This document shows, piece after piece, positions 47,160 through 58,674 of a stretch of DNA of 64,000 nt. Origin of the DNA: Papilionanthe hookeriana x Papilionanthe teres. Lineage: Eukaryota > Streptophyta > Magnoliopsida > Asparagales > Orchidaceae. The stretch covers positions 3,844,001 to 3,908,000 of the forward strand of contig CM040421.1 of the NCBI GenBank assembly GCA_022702705.1. The letters run 5' to 3'. Position numbers and translations under genes: made by a program. The notes under the pieces were generated by a model. That model was not told the origin of the DNA. It did no database searches and saw only the letters and a list, made by a program, of their open reading frames with translations. Each line of letters starts with the position of its first letter. The stretch's first letter is position 1.

Positions 47160-47830
47160 AGCAGTTTAACAGTGATTTTTTAAACATCTTATTCATCGAG
47201 GGCGGCGGACAAGTGGTGTAACCTACTCCCTCCCAAATGAGGTGAGGTTGCAGGTAGTCCAACCTCTTCTTTTGAAGTCTCTGTAGAGACAGTAGTTTCG
47301 GTAACTTTCATCTTCTTAATTTTAAATATTTTCTGTCTGTTTCTCTTTTGCGTTCGGGCCAGAGATGCGGACCTTGAGCTAGACCCAATTTCAAAGACAA
47401 AGGGAACTGAAGCGAAAGCCAAACTCTTTTTAGCAACTGATTCGTTAATCACCACACACCCTTCCCTTTGACTAACGCTGGAGTGGTAGCCGGTCCGGTG
47501 ACAACCACACCAGTGGTAGCGACAGAAACAGTCTTGGGAGTAATCCTAACAGTCCTCACAGTGGACTCTGTAGCGTCAGTGGAATTATTTTCAACCAACA
47601 ACCTCTTTAAAGGAGGGAACTCTTTGGCAGACCTCAGGTTAAACTGCACGACAGGTTCAATGGGTCTGACTATTTCAGACTTAATGATAAGAACAAGGAC
47701 ATTTCCGAACTTGACTTCAGTGTTGTCAAACCCTTACCCGAACTTGATAACCGCTTAGTCGGGCATCACATTCTTGTTGATGGCCAAATCCAATCCGGTG
47801 GCAAAGGAAAAGATCAATTTCAGCAAAGAC
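47160..47830 (-). pseudogene. Unassigned frame downstream of a Tat-like leader
   Basis: On the minus strand a frame starts MSLLKLIFSFATGLDLAINK near 47830. It passes two stops, and continues VKFGNVLVLIIKSE, IVRPIEPVVQFNLRSAKEFP and a Thr/Val-rich tail to a stop at 47449. A second frame (47189-47455) carries a basic stretch, RTQKRNRQKIFKIKKMK. It lies where a Tat/Ogre-type element would have gag or the extra ORF1 that precedes gag in Ogre. I do not recognise the protein. Confidence 0.35.
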
Positions 47831-48442
47831 ATTTTTTGAAATTAGGAAAATTTCAATATATTACTGTCATCTCATGGGCCTTTATCGTAACAACATTTTT
47901 AGGGAGAACATCGAAATTAAAGAATTCTCTTGACAAACTGGGTGTTTCCTCTCGAAACTTGTTCAAACAAACCTTTTATTATCTGCACTTGATTTTATTT
48001 TTTCAAATTTCATTTGGTTTCTCTGATTTTCTTTTATTTTATCTATTGGAAGAGAATTTTGAAAATGATGGATTTAAGTTGTCTTACTGACCTAAATTAA
48101 TTTAAGAAAGAAATGGAGCAAGTATGAAATGTAGGACCCAGTTGGGGGGGGGGAGGGTTGATCCTATCTCAATTCTATCTCGCTCGATTCCTTTTAACAA
48201 CCTTAAATTACCACACCTATTGAGGGTCAATTAACTTTACAATTTTGAAGAATTTGGAACTTCCCTGTTCAAGGTGATTAAACAAGTGGCTCCAAAATCC
48301 AAAAGAGTTGGTTATACCTGCTCAAGTAAGAAATGAGCGAGGTACGCCAACATAAGAGTGGTAGTTTGTCCCATGAGAGACATTGACACATTACCGATGT
48401 ATGAAGACAGAACCTCCTGATTAAAATAGAGAGAATAATTAT

Positions 48443-48460
48443 TCCCCAATGGAGTCACCA
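48443..48460 (-). other. Tat-like primer-binding site, copy 1
   Basis: The minus strand reads TGGTGACTCCATTGGGGA, close to the TGGCGACTCCGCTGGGGA site of Tat/Ogre-type elements as I remember it. It lies 5 bases inside a LTR end reading CCGACA. Confidence 0.65.
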
Positions 48461-49299
48461 TAATTTGTCGGCCGAAACTTTTGGAAATAATTTTAATTTA
48501 ATTTAATATGTTATATATATGGATGATTGTGATTTTACAAAATTAGTACTTTAATTTTGAAAAAAGATGAGACCAAACGGGTCTCATATATTAGATAGTT
48601 TGGATGGATGAGCGTGATACCATAAGTAATACATTATCCAGAAGGAAAGGATCAGTTTCAGAAAAAACATTTTTTAAAATTAGGAAAATTTCAATATATT
48701 CCTCTCATCTTATGCGCTTTTATTGTAATAACATTTTTAGGGAGAACATCAAAATTAAGGAATTCTCTTTACAAACTGGGTGTTTCCTCTCGAAACTTGT
48801 TCAAACAAACCTTTTTTTATCTGCACTTGATTTTGTTTTAAGCTTTCAAATTTCATTTGGTTTCTATGAATTTGTTTTATTTTATCTATTGGAAGAGAAT
48901 ATTGAAAATGATGGATTTAAGTTGTCTTACTAACATAAATTAATTTAAGAAAGAAACGGGGAAGGTATGAAATGTAGGACCCAATTTTGAAATTGTTGGG
49001 GGGGGGGGGAGGGTTGATCCTGTCTCATTTCTATCTCGCTTGATTCCTCTTAACACCCTTAAATTACCACACCTGTTGGGGGGTCAATTCACTTTAAAAT
49101 TTTAAAGAATCTAGAACCTTCATGTTCAAGGTGATCAAAAAAGTGGCTACAAAATCCAAAAGAGTTGGTTATGCCTACTCAAGGAAGAAATGAGCGAGGT
49201 ACGCCAACAGAAGAGTGGTAGTTTGTCCCACGAGAGACATTGACACAGTACTGATGTATGAAGACAAAACCTCCTAATTAAAATAGAGAGAATAACTAT

Positions 49300-49317
49300 T
49301 CCCCGGCGCAGTCACCA
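49300..49317 (-). other. Tat-like primer-binding site, copy 2
   Basis: The minus strand reads TGGTGACTGCGCCGGGGA, the duplicated and diverged partner of the site at 48443. The LTR end beside it reads TCGACA. Confidence 0.6.
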
Positions 49318-49325
49318 GAATTTGT

Positions 49326-49766
49326 CGACCAAAACTTTTTGGAAATAATTTTAATTTAATTTAATATATTATATATATGGATGATTGTGATTTTGCAAAA
49401 AATAGTACTTTAATTTTAAAAAATGATGAGATCAAACGGTCCTCATATATTGGATAGTTTGGATAGCTGAGCGCGATACCATAAGTAATACATTATCTAG
49501 AAGGATAAGCATACCACCTGTTAGTAGGCTTAACCACCCAAACTAAAGAGTTTGCGACATCTGTTTGATCTTTGAAATCTGTTATGTGTGGTCGACGAGT
49601 TCCATTACCTAATTTAAGGATTAGATAGGGTTTATTTTACATGGGCTTTTAGTTCCTATAGAGGCAGACCCCTATAGTTAATTACATCTTAAATGACCGG
49701 GGTCACTTAAGAAAACTTTCATTTAAGATTAGTGATTTTGTCTTCAATATTTCAAAGTTAAGGTAT
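49326..49766 (-). mobile_element. Tat-like LTR end (U5 side), interrupted by element B
   Basis: On the minus strand it contains GTTTTCTTAAGTGACC, then AAGATGTAATTAACTATAGG and a hairpin, then CTCTTTAGTTTGGGTGG. The same order appears at 28650-28960 on the plus strand. It ends in TCGACA before the primer-binding site. The rest of this LTR is absent upstream because element B starts at 49767. Confidence 0.55.
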
Positions 49767-50850
49767 TGATCCACTGAAAATTTGAAAGCTTTTTACTATT
49801 CATTTCATACATGTTTTTCATGATATTGCACTTTAAAGAAAGGTATTTTTCATAATTTCATGTAGGTACAATGATTTTAGGCCTTTGAAGCAAAAGGAAG
49901 CGAAAATGAGCAAATTTGGAGCAAAAAGGGACGAAAGTGCATTTTACTGATCTAGCACCGAACGGCGCTAGTGACAACGCCGAACTACGCTATTTTACAG
50001 AGAGTTGCGACCGATTAGAGGAATAATGCGCTGAACGGCGCCCTATCCAGCGTTCGACCGTGCCATATCTTGATTTCAAACTAGATTCAATATATTTGGC
50101 CAGATTGTGGAAGGTTGCTTGAGGAAACTCTTGAGAAATCGGTTATGGCCGCATTTAAACTTCTTTGGAGCCAAATTTAGAAGCGGAGAGGGAGTTTAGA
50201 GTGTAGAGAGAGTTTAGAGAGAGTGTCTTTCTATTTTATTTAGGAAATCTAAGTTTTGTATTTTCTCTTCTAAGGAGTGTAGGAGAAGAGGGAAAGTGAG
50301 AGATCTCTTCTTCCTTACTCATCTAAAGAGAGAATTGTGTGTTGTTATGAAGAAAGAAGAGGAGTCAAAGGAATTCCTTGAGATTCGCTTGGGGAAGAGT
50401 TTGAGATAAGTTATCTTTTCTTTACTCTGTTTATATGACGTTGTTTTTATATATAAAATCCATGTTTTGTCATCTTTTCCTCATGAGTCTTGAGTAGATT
50501 TCTTTGACTTTCTCCTTTTCATGTGATGTGTTGATGTTGTGATATGGAAATGATGTGTCGACTTATTATGGAGAATTTGTGATGACTTTTTTCACTTTGA
50601 ACTTCATTTACTTTTTGATCTGACCAATTAAATTGTTAAAATTTGTTGGGAACATATGTTCCGAAAGGATTATGAGTTCCACAATAAAAGTGAAGGTCAC
50701 ATTCAATGTCCATGAATGAGAGACGTAGTTCATGAGGATTGAGTGCAAATAAATACGGAAATATACTTTAATGAGCGTAGAATTGGAGATTTCAGAGTGA
50801 CAGACTGAAATTCTTAATTTGGTCCTAGGGTTTGGAAACCAAAGCAAGAG
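49767..50850 (+). repeat. Element B 5' LTR, left piece
   Basis: Starts TGATCCACTGAAAATTTG and follows element A's LTR through TTGCACTTTAAAGAA, GGAGCAAAAAGG, a GC-rich block (ACCGAACGGCGC near 49957) and GGTCCTAGGGTTTGG. It stops at AAGAG, the flank of element C. Together with the right piece it makes about 1640 bp, matching A's 1635 bp. Confidence 0.86.
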
Positions 50851-52450
50851 TGATCCACTTTTCGATATTTATACTTACAACTATGATATGAAAATTAGCA
50901 ACGGTACCAAAAACTTGATCCCGCACTGAATATATATATACTGATGATTCTGTTATGAAATTTATGATTTATATTGTGGATACTACGCAAGTATACGTAT
51001 CATTATCAAGTAATATAGGGCTCTAATGGAGTCCTAAATATCGATCCAACAAAGAAGTTAGAGAATTTTAAAGACAAATTAAGTAGATTTACTTACTAAT
51101 CTAGTATACGGAAATTAAGAACACTTAGACTATAATAAACTAATGTTTAAAAGGTTGAATATAAGATTTCAGAAAAGTATATTTCTCTTTGTTTGAGAGA
51201 ATTAAGTGAATGAAGAATTAAATGAGTTTTTTAATTGTATTGTGCCAAATAGGAGCATTCCTATTCTTTACCCTTTAGTCTGGGTGCAAAGAACATTGAC
51301 TAGTCTTATGTTTGGTTGCCGAATGCGCTAGTTGGCTGGGAGGATACTGGCTCGCCACTTCGAGCTCCCACGTTCCCTCGCCCGAGGGCTAACATCTACG
51401 CTTCAGCTCCCAAACAATAGGACCAAATTGAAGATTTTAGTCTGTCACACTAAAATGTCCAATTCTACACCCGATAGTTAATATTTCCCTATTTATTTAC
51501 ACCCTCCTTCCATGGCTTTTGACTTCCCTGAATCTTGGATGTAATCTTTACTATAGTTGATAATTCAACATATGTTAACAAATCAATTGGTCAGATTGAA
51601 AGTAAATTAAGATTTAAGTAAAAGATTAGCACAATTTCTATTTTCATATTTTTAGGCACAACTAATTTAATTTATCATTTCACAAAATCTCGATAACAAT
51701 GAGAAAGACTAAGGAAACTACTCAGAATGCATGGAAAAAATAACACAAATCATGAATTTCATTAAAGTTAACAAATAATAAACAAATATACTTATCTCAA
51801 TTCTTCTCCCCAAAGCGGACTCCTTGAAGTTCCTTTGACTCTTCCTTCTAGTACAGCACACTTAATTAAACTCACCAAGACGCTAAACACTCTATCTACA
51901 CACTAGAAAGACTCTATATAGAAACTAAAAGACTCTAGAATGACACTTAAATGACACTTAAATGACACTTAAAGGGACATAAATCGTCTCTATTTATAGA
52001 AGGAGTCAAATCTTCAAAGTTTGCTTAAGCACCTCTTCAAAAAATGTCCAGGTTCATTGTATTTTGGCTCTTTTCAACTGTCTCGCCGTCGGCGGGCTCG
52101 ATCTCGCTGTCGGCGGGCTCGATCTCGCCGTCGGCGGGCTTCTAGAAGGTGGCTAACCGCGCCGATCTCACTGTCGGTGGGCTCGATCTCGCCGTCGGCG
52201 GGCTCTTTATAAAATATTCAAAAACTCTCGGAAAATCTCGCCGTCAGCGGCTTAAATCTCGCCGTCGGCGAGACAGTTCAATTTTTCATCAAATTGAGTC
52301 CTTTTTGCTCCAAATCCGCTTCTTTTGTGTTTTTTGCTTTCAGTACTTATAATTCTTCATTCCTGCAATAAAACACAGAAAATACCTTTCTTTAAAGTGC
52401 AATTTCATATAAAATTGGTATGAAATTCTTAATATATTTTCTAGTGATCA
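50851..52450 (-). repeat. Element C 3' LTR
   Basis: 1600 bp. The plus strand begins TGATCCACTTTTCG and ends CTAGTGATCA. Contains six or so GCCGTCGGCG-type units at 52080-52275 and a TATA box at 51991. It is about 250 bp longer than the 5' copy, which has lost a central piece and one GC-rich unit. Confidence 0.88.
51991..51998 (-). promoter_or_regulatory. TATA box in element C 3' LTR
   Basis: TATAAATA on the minus strand, followed by GAGACGATTTATG. It lies just past the GC-rich block in the transcription direction, as in the 5' copy. Confidence 0.6.
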
Positions 52451-52464
52451 AATTCCCCAAACTT
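52451..52464 (-). other. Element C polypurine tract
   Basis: The minus strand reads AAGTTTGGGGAATT directly before the 3' LTR, preceded by CTTGAGGACAAGTAA, a pair of motifs common at Athila/Tat 3' ends. A second AAGTTTGGGGGAAGG occurs near 53343-53357. Confidence 0.7.
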
Positions 52465-53951
52465 AACTATTACTTGTCCTCAAGTAACTTTATACTAAAT
52501 AAAAATAATGATAATTTGTAATAAAACTTTAAATTCGTAAATACTATGAATTAGATTTAAATAAGTATTATAGTAAAGTTTTCTAAAAATATTTTAAAAT
52601 AATTAAACTAATTCTATAGATATAAGGCTATTTAGTTCTCAAGTTTAAGATTTCTAGTCTTCTATTTATTTCAAGAATGACTATACTTTTTAATATTTAA
52701 TTACTTAAGATATTTAGATGATAGGAATTTCATGAAAGCACTACTTAGTAAAATACTAATCCATATATATAAGTTCATAAATGTAATTGAAGTTTACCCT
52801 TTAGGTTGATTCAAATGAAGCCAATTTTTGATAAGGCATCTCCTCAAGCTTCTCCTCACTTTATATATATATATATATATTTTTTTTTTCTTTTTCTTTT
52901 TTTTCTGGATTGATTTTCAATCCCTTTTTCTTTACTCTTTAAGTGAGGATCACTATTTTTGGTTAGCCTGTTAAGAATTTTGAACTTTATTTTCCTCTTC
53001 CTAAATTTGAAACTGGAAACATTTACTTCTCTTATATGTATTTCAAAGTTTTTACTTTATTGAGTTTCAATATTTTCTTTCTCAACTAAATACCTAAGAA
53101 TTTTATATTTGAAAATACAGTTTTGTTTACTATAAATAGTTAACTATATTCTTATTCTCTTATACCAAATATCCTTAATCTACAAAATTAGTTAATCATT
53201 AAAAGTATTTCTCTTAACTTTCTATAATAATTAAATAAATTAATTCTATTTTACTAAATTAAAATTACTACAAAAAATTATTTTATAATAATTTTTGAAA
53301 AAATAAATTGAGAACAATTTAATAATTAAATTTGTGTTTTTCCTTCCCCCAAACTTAAATTTTTCTATCTATCTATATAGGGTGAAAAGAAAATAAACTG
53401 TAATATTTAAATCATACCTTCGAGCTTTAGGTATTTCTTCTTTTTGAAGTTCTGCAAGTTCTTTTCATCACTTAATTACCTGTACTATTAATAACTTTCT
53501 ACATACATAATATTAAAGAAAGTGCTGGGTAAAGAAGTTTAACACAATACTACCACATTTTATACTAAAATATGACACTACATCCACATATATTTACTAA
53601 TTCAATCCAAGATTACAATAGCATTCTGAAAACATTAAAAATTTAAAAAACTATATAACTTTAACAACGATGTTTAAAAAGATCTACACCACATCATAAT
53701 CAAGTTCATAAACTAAACATTAATACTAAAGTTTTAAGAAAAACATACAATCAATCATAATATCAAAGTTTATAAGTCAAATGACTAAACAAATAAACAT
53801 AGAATCTAATCTTCCGCATCAAAGTCCCAAACTATATCGTCATTTCCTTGATCAGTGGGTGGATTAGGCTGGTAATGACTGTAGCGGGGGAATTCAGGAA
53901 ATATAACATCAAGCTCTCCTCTCCTGTAACGATTCTCAACATCATAATAAA
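52465..53951 (-). other. Element C non-coding 3' region
   Basis: About 1.5 kb of AT-rich sequence between the ORF and the polypurine tract. Includes a (TA)n run near 52862 and a pyrimidine tract after it. No frame was recognised. Confidence 0.6.
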
Positions 53952-54824
53952 CTATCTCAAACTCTGAATGTCTCTGGAGATACTCACTGTCATAATCATG
54001 CTTCGCTCTAATCCTCCAATTCTCTGATCAATATGCTCCAGTTTTTCCTCAATCTTTTTAAAGCTCTTTCGCTGCAGGGTCATTTCATTCATCAAATCAT
54101 GAAGGGTAGGAGAACTATAAGTAGGAGGATCATAACTGGTGGAGGGAATATCTCTACTCGTAGAAGGTACATAACTCCTTGTTCCAGATCTCCATCCTTC
54201 GTGGGATTCATAAGTCTTAATATTAGCCGGAGTAATGGGTTTCATAGGCTCCACCCATTCCTCATCATCTCTCGCCTCTACCCCAGATAATTGGCAGAGT
54301 GCATAAATCAGACCAGGGTGTCCTAGTCCTCCTCCGCTTTCACTTCTAGCAGTGGCTAATATATTCTTGTAAATAGCATTTCCCACATTAATACTTCTTT
54401 AGTTCTGAATACAGAAATTCAGAACTGCTCTATCTCTTGTTACTTCACTATGGTGATAGGTGGGTAACAAGGTAAAACAAATAAAATAGTGCCAAGCTTT
54501 AGATATTGCATTCAACATTGAGAGAGGAAATTTTCTTATGGTCTCTGTTAAATTAAGATCTTCATTAGGTGAACCACTAATTGCAGGTTTAAGTTCGAAT
54601 GAGTTAGCAGCTACATCAGGGTTTTGAATAGTTAGGTGAATTTCATCTAATGTAGGGTTGGCATAATCTCTTAATGGTCTTTGTTGGTTTATATTTTCAA
54701 TTTCTGAATTATTTGCCATTTGTGTTAAATTTATAATTTCTCTCTTTTGTTTTCTAATTCTTTTAATTGTGCGCTCTAATTCTGAATCGTAAGGTATTAA
54801 ATTTTCGTTTCTAATTTTACGCAT
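53952..54824 (-). pseudogene. Element C fused gag-ORF3 frame
   Basis: From ATG at 54822-54824 the protein begins MRKIRNENLIPYDSELE and reads through the gag N-terminus to FELKPAISGSPNEDLNL (about residue 92). It then switches in frame to the ORF found after pol in B: SMLNAISKAWHYFIC, LLPTYHHSEVTRDRAVL. One TAA stop follows CIQN (residue 141). The same frame then continues INVGNAIYKNILATARS, GLGHPGLIYALCQLSG and a Ser/Tyr/Pro-rich stretch, to a coiled-coil-like tail ending at 53952. The second part resembles the putative plant transposon protein domain (PF20167-like). Counting through the stop, about 290 codons are kept. Confidence 0.7.
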
Positions 54825-54910
54825 AGAATTTTTAAGTAAAATTCAAAATAGTCCGTTACTCTAGTAATTATTTTAATAATTCTATTAATTACCTTAATAA
54901 TTACTTTACT

Positions 54911-54928
54911 TCCCCGGCAAAGGCGCCA
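54911..54928 (-). other. Primer-binding site of element C
   Basis: The minus strand reads TGGCGCCTTTGCCGGGGA, one base from the Athila consensus. It lies six bases inside the LTR end. Confidence 0.85.
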
Positions 54929-54934
54929 AAAACT

Positions 54935-56283
54935 TGATCCACTTTTCGATATTTATACTTACAACTATGATATGAAAATTAGCAATGGTACCAAAAACTT
55001 AATACCGCACTGAATATATATATACTGATGATTCTGTTAAGGAATTTATGATTTATATTGTGGATACTACGCAAGTATACGTATCGTTATCAAGTAATAT
55101 AGGGCTCTAATGGAGTCCTAGATATCGATCCCACAAGGAAGTTAGAGAATTTTAAAGACAAATTAAAGTAGATTTACTTACAATCTAGTATACGGAAATT
55201 AAGAACACTTAATTATAATAAACTAATGCTTAAAAGGTTGAATATAAGATTTCGAAAAGTATCTTTCTCCTTGTTTCGAGAGAATTAAGTGAATGAAGAA
55301 TTAAATGAGTTTTTTAATCGTATTGTGCCAAATAGAGCATTCCTATTCTTTACCCTTTGGTCCGAGTGCAAAGAACATTGACTAGTCTTATGTTTGGTTA
55401 CTGAATCTGCAGCTAGGCTGGGAGGATACCGACTGCCACTTTAGAGCTCCCACGTTCTAAAGTGGGAGTTAGGCTGGGAGGCACAATTTCTATTTTCATA
55501 TTTTTAGGCACAACTAATTTAATTCATCATTTCACAAAATCTCGATAACAAAAAGAAAGACTAAGGAAACTACTCAGAATGCATGGAAAAAATAACACAA
55601 ATCATGATTTTCATTAAAGTTAACAAACAATAAACAAATATAATTATCTCAATTCTTCTCCCAAAGCGTACTCTCGAAGTTCCTTTCGACTCTTCCTTCT
55701 AAGATACAAGACACTTAATTAAACTCACCAAGATGCTAAACACTCTATCTACACACTAGAAAGACTCTATATAGAAACTAAAAGACTCTAGAATGACACT
55801 TAAATGACACTTAAATGACACTTAAAGGGACATAAATCGTCTCTATTTATAGAAGGAGTAAAATCTTCAAAGGTTGCTTAAGCACCTCTTCAAAAAGCGT
55901 CCAGGTTCATTGTATTTCAGCTCTTTTCAACTGTCTCGCCTTCGGCGGGCTCGATCTCGCCGTCGGTGGGCTTCTAGAAGGTGGCTAACCGCGCCGATCT
56001 CACCGTCGGTGGGCTCTATCTCGCCGTCGGCGGGCTCTTTATAAAATATTCAAAAACTCTCGGGAAAATCTCGCTGTCGGCGGCTTAAATCTAGCCGTCG
56101 GCGAGACAGTTCAATTTTTCATCAAATTGAGTTATTTTTGCTCCAAATTCGCTTCTTTTGTGCTTTTTGCTTTCAGTACTTATAATTCTTCATTCCTGCA
56201 ATAAAACACAAAAAATACCTTTCTTTAAAGTGCAATTTCATATAAAATTGGTATGAAATTCTTAATATATTTTCTAGTGATCA
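54935..56283 (-). repeat. Element C 5' LTR
   Basis: 1349 bp. Matches the 3' LTR except for a lost central segment at about 55480, where filler-like sequence remains, and one fewer GC-rich unit at 55930-56105. Confidence 0.88.
55844..55851 (-). promoter_or_regulatory. TATA box in element C 5' LTR
   Basis: TATAAATA on the minus strand, followed by GAGACGATTT, placed just downstream of the GC-rich block. It is the probable core promoter for element C RNA. Confidence 0.62.
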
Positions 56284-56839
56284 GAGAGTTAGCCTTTAGG
56301 CGAAGGGAAGTGGGAGCTCTGGAGTGAGAGCCAGTATCCTCCCAGCTTAACCACAGATTTGGGGACTAAACTTAGGATTAGCCAATATACTTTATACACT
56401 GAAAAAAGGGTAAAGAATAGGAATGCTCCTATTGGCACAATACAATTGCATCACTGATCTATGTCACAATAATTATCATATTATAGTTGGAGAGGAAGAC
56501 TATTTCTTATAACTGCGCTTTGTTATAAATTTAGTCTTGTGTTAGTTTAACTTGCTAGAAGTTTAGAACGTACTTTGGTAGGAATAGTAACTACAACTGT
56601 TTGTCTTTATTTTACGAATTGAACATATTTTCAATTGTGCTGTGATTCGATAAGTGATTTCTGTGCTACGCTATAAAATTAAAGCCTCCCTGTGGGATCG
56701 ATATCCAGGACTCCACTAGAGCCCTGTATTACTTAAGTGATACGTATACTTGCGTTTAATTGTGTGACTCGTTATAAAACTAAATCAATATATATATATA
56801 TGAGATCATTATTTTTGTCAAATTAAAAAAGTCGCACCA
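56284..56839 (+). repeat. Element B 5' LTR, right piece
   Basis: Begins GAGAGTTAGCC and continues where the left piece stopped, compared with element A (GTTAGCCCTCGAGCG). Includes CTCCCTGTGGGATCGAT and GGACTCCACTAGAGCC, and ends CGCACCA before the primer-binding site. Confidence 0.86.
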
Positions 56840-56845
56840 AGTTTT

Positions 56846-56863
56846 TGGCGCCGTTGATGGGGA
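56846..56863 (+). other. Primer-binding site of element B
   Basis: TGGCGCCGTTGATGGGGA, near the Athila-type consensus, six bases inside the LTR end. Confidence 0.82.
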
Positions 56864-56999
56864 GGTAAGGTAAGGTAACTGCAAAAATTTAATTTTGTAG
56901 TATTTGAAATTTTATATTTGAATTACTAGTCATAATTATGTTTGTTTATTGTTAGTGTGCTTAGTGTGTTTGTATACGTAGTATCGGATCTATAGGTTT

Positions 57000-58672
57000 A
57001 GTGCCTTGCGATTCTGAATTAGAGCGTACTATTAGACAAAATTTGAAAAAAAACAATATGAAAATCCTCACAAAATGGCGAACAACTTAAACAATCAAAA
57101 TTAAAATATACCAAGACTATTAAGAGATTATGCTAACCCAACAACAGATGAAATTCTCTTAACTATCCAAAACCTTGATGTTGATGCTAGTTCATTTGAG
57201 CTTAAACCTGTTATTATCCAAATGGTACATAATAATCAATGTGGAGGAATACCTAATGAAGATCCTAACTTACATCTCGCTAATTTTCTAGAACTGTGTG
57301 CTACTTTTAAATACGATGGAGTGTCAAACGATGTTGTTAGGCTTAGACTTTTTCCTCTTTCATTAAGGGATAAGGCTGAGGCGTGGTTAAATTTGTTAGC
57401 ACCTGGATCTATCAGAACTTGGGGAGAGCTTTCACAAAAGTTTCTATCAAAATATTTCCCTCCTTCCAAAACTGTTAAGTTGAGGAATGATATCACATCT
57501 TTTAGTCAGTTTGATGGAGAATCCATATATGAAGCTTGGGAAAGATTCAAAGATCTTATGAGAAAGTGTCCACATCATGCTTTACCAGACTGGGTAATAA
57601 TTCAAACCTTTTATAATAGATTAGTTGGATCTTTGAGATCGATTATCGATGCTGCTGTTGGTGGATCATTAATGTCTAAATCTTTTGATGAAGCATATTC
57701 ATTAATTGAAGAGATGAATACTAATAATTTTCAATGGCCCTCTGAGCGGGTAAATCCTAAGAGAGTAGCTAGTATTCATGATTCTGATGCGATAACTATA
57801 ATAGTATCTCAAATTGCAGCACTTTCTAAGAAAATAGATCAATATGGAATGAATTATTCTTCAACACCCCCAGTGCTAGAAGAAAATTCATCAGGATAGA
57901 TAATAGACTCTCAAATGTCTTATGAAACCTTAAATGCCATAAACAACAAAGTCAATAAACCTTATTCGAATTACTATAATCCTAGTTGGAGGAATCACCC
58001 AAACTTCAACTGGAATAACACAGTGCTGTTGTTAACCCGCAATGGGGAAACAATCCTATAAATCCAGTTGGAAATCCGAACAACCAAGGAAAGACCAATT
58101 ATAGACCTTCTTATCCTCCTGGTTTTAATAGTAATCATCAATTTAAGAAAAAGAAGTTGTTTACTGAAAAAATGATTATGAATATGGGTAATCAAATTCA
58201 AGCTCAAAATGTTACGATGAAGAACATTGAGAATCAAATGGGACATATCTTTATTGCGCTTAATAGTAGACCTTCTGAAAATCTTCCTAGCAATGTTGAG
58301 ATCAACCCAAAAGATCAAATTAAGGAGCAAATTAATGCTATTCAATTAAGGAGTGGAAAATAATTGGAACCAAGAGTTCAAAAAGAAGTCGAAGTTGAAA
58401 GAGAGGAAGTGAACATTGAGAAATGTTCTAATAGGATATATCTAGACGAATATCCGCTAGAACCAATGAAGATAACTGTTGAAAGACCACCTCCTCCTTT
58501 TCCTCAAAGACTAAAGAAACAGAACAGGGATAACAGATTTGCAAAGTTTTTGGAAATTCTTAAGAAATTAACGATTAATATTCCCTTTGTTGAAGTATTA
58601 GAGCAGACGTCTGATTATGCAAAGTTTATGAATGATATTTTTAAAAAGAAAAGAAAGTTCAAGGACTACTAG
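57000..58672 (+). pseudogene. Element B gag, broken
   Basis: The best piece is an open frame of 225 codons (57222-57899): NEDPNLHLANFLELCATF, LRLFPLSLRDKAEAWLNLL, GSIRTWGELSQKFLSKYFP, GESIYEAWERFKDLMRKCPH, then QTFYNRLVGSLRSIID. This is the retrotransposon gag capsid-type core. Stops at 57105, 57899 and 58363 and a shift near 58020 break the gene. After them come KNIENQMGHI and RPPPPFPQRLKKQ at about 58480, then FAKFLEILKKLTINIPFVE. No CCHC zinc knuckle was seen. Confidence 0.85.
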
Positions 58673-58674
58673 AC

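Larger units (their letters stand above)
47803..49505. repeat. Tandem duplication of an 840-860 bp segment
   Basis: Copy 1 (47803-48645) and copy 2 (48642-49505) share the same order: CATTTTTT, AGGGAGAACATC, TTTCCTCTCGAAACTTG, a G homopolymer (10 G at 48144, 12 G at 48998), GGGTTGATCCT, the primer-binding site and GATACCATAAGTAATACATT. All three boundaries carry AAGGA, so the duplication probably used short homology. The open frames on the plus strand inside (47836-48090 and 48604-48933) are by-products. Confidence 0.88.
50851..56283 (-). mobile_element. Athila-related, apparently non-autonomous element C, nested in B's LTR
   Basis: The 3' LTR (50851-52450) and 5' LTR (54935-56283) enclose a 2.5-kb interior with primer-binding site, one fused ORF and a polypurine tract, all on the minus strand. 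The flanks are AAGAG and GAGAG, four of five matching, consistent with a 5-bp target duplication. Protease, RT, RNase H and integrase are missing entirely. The two LTRs look very similar by eye, so the insertion is probably younger than B. Mobilisation would need proteins from a full relative. Confidence 0.85.

Noticed and set aside
47836..48933. Two similar plus-strand frames ending in ENDGFKLSY
   Set aside because: They are the two copies of the duplicated Tat-like leader read on the wrong strand; low-complexity content and no family.
52021..52352. Arg/Ser-rich plus-strand frames
   Set aside because: Same GC-rich LTR module in element C, read against the element's own direction.
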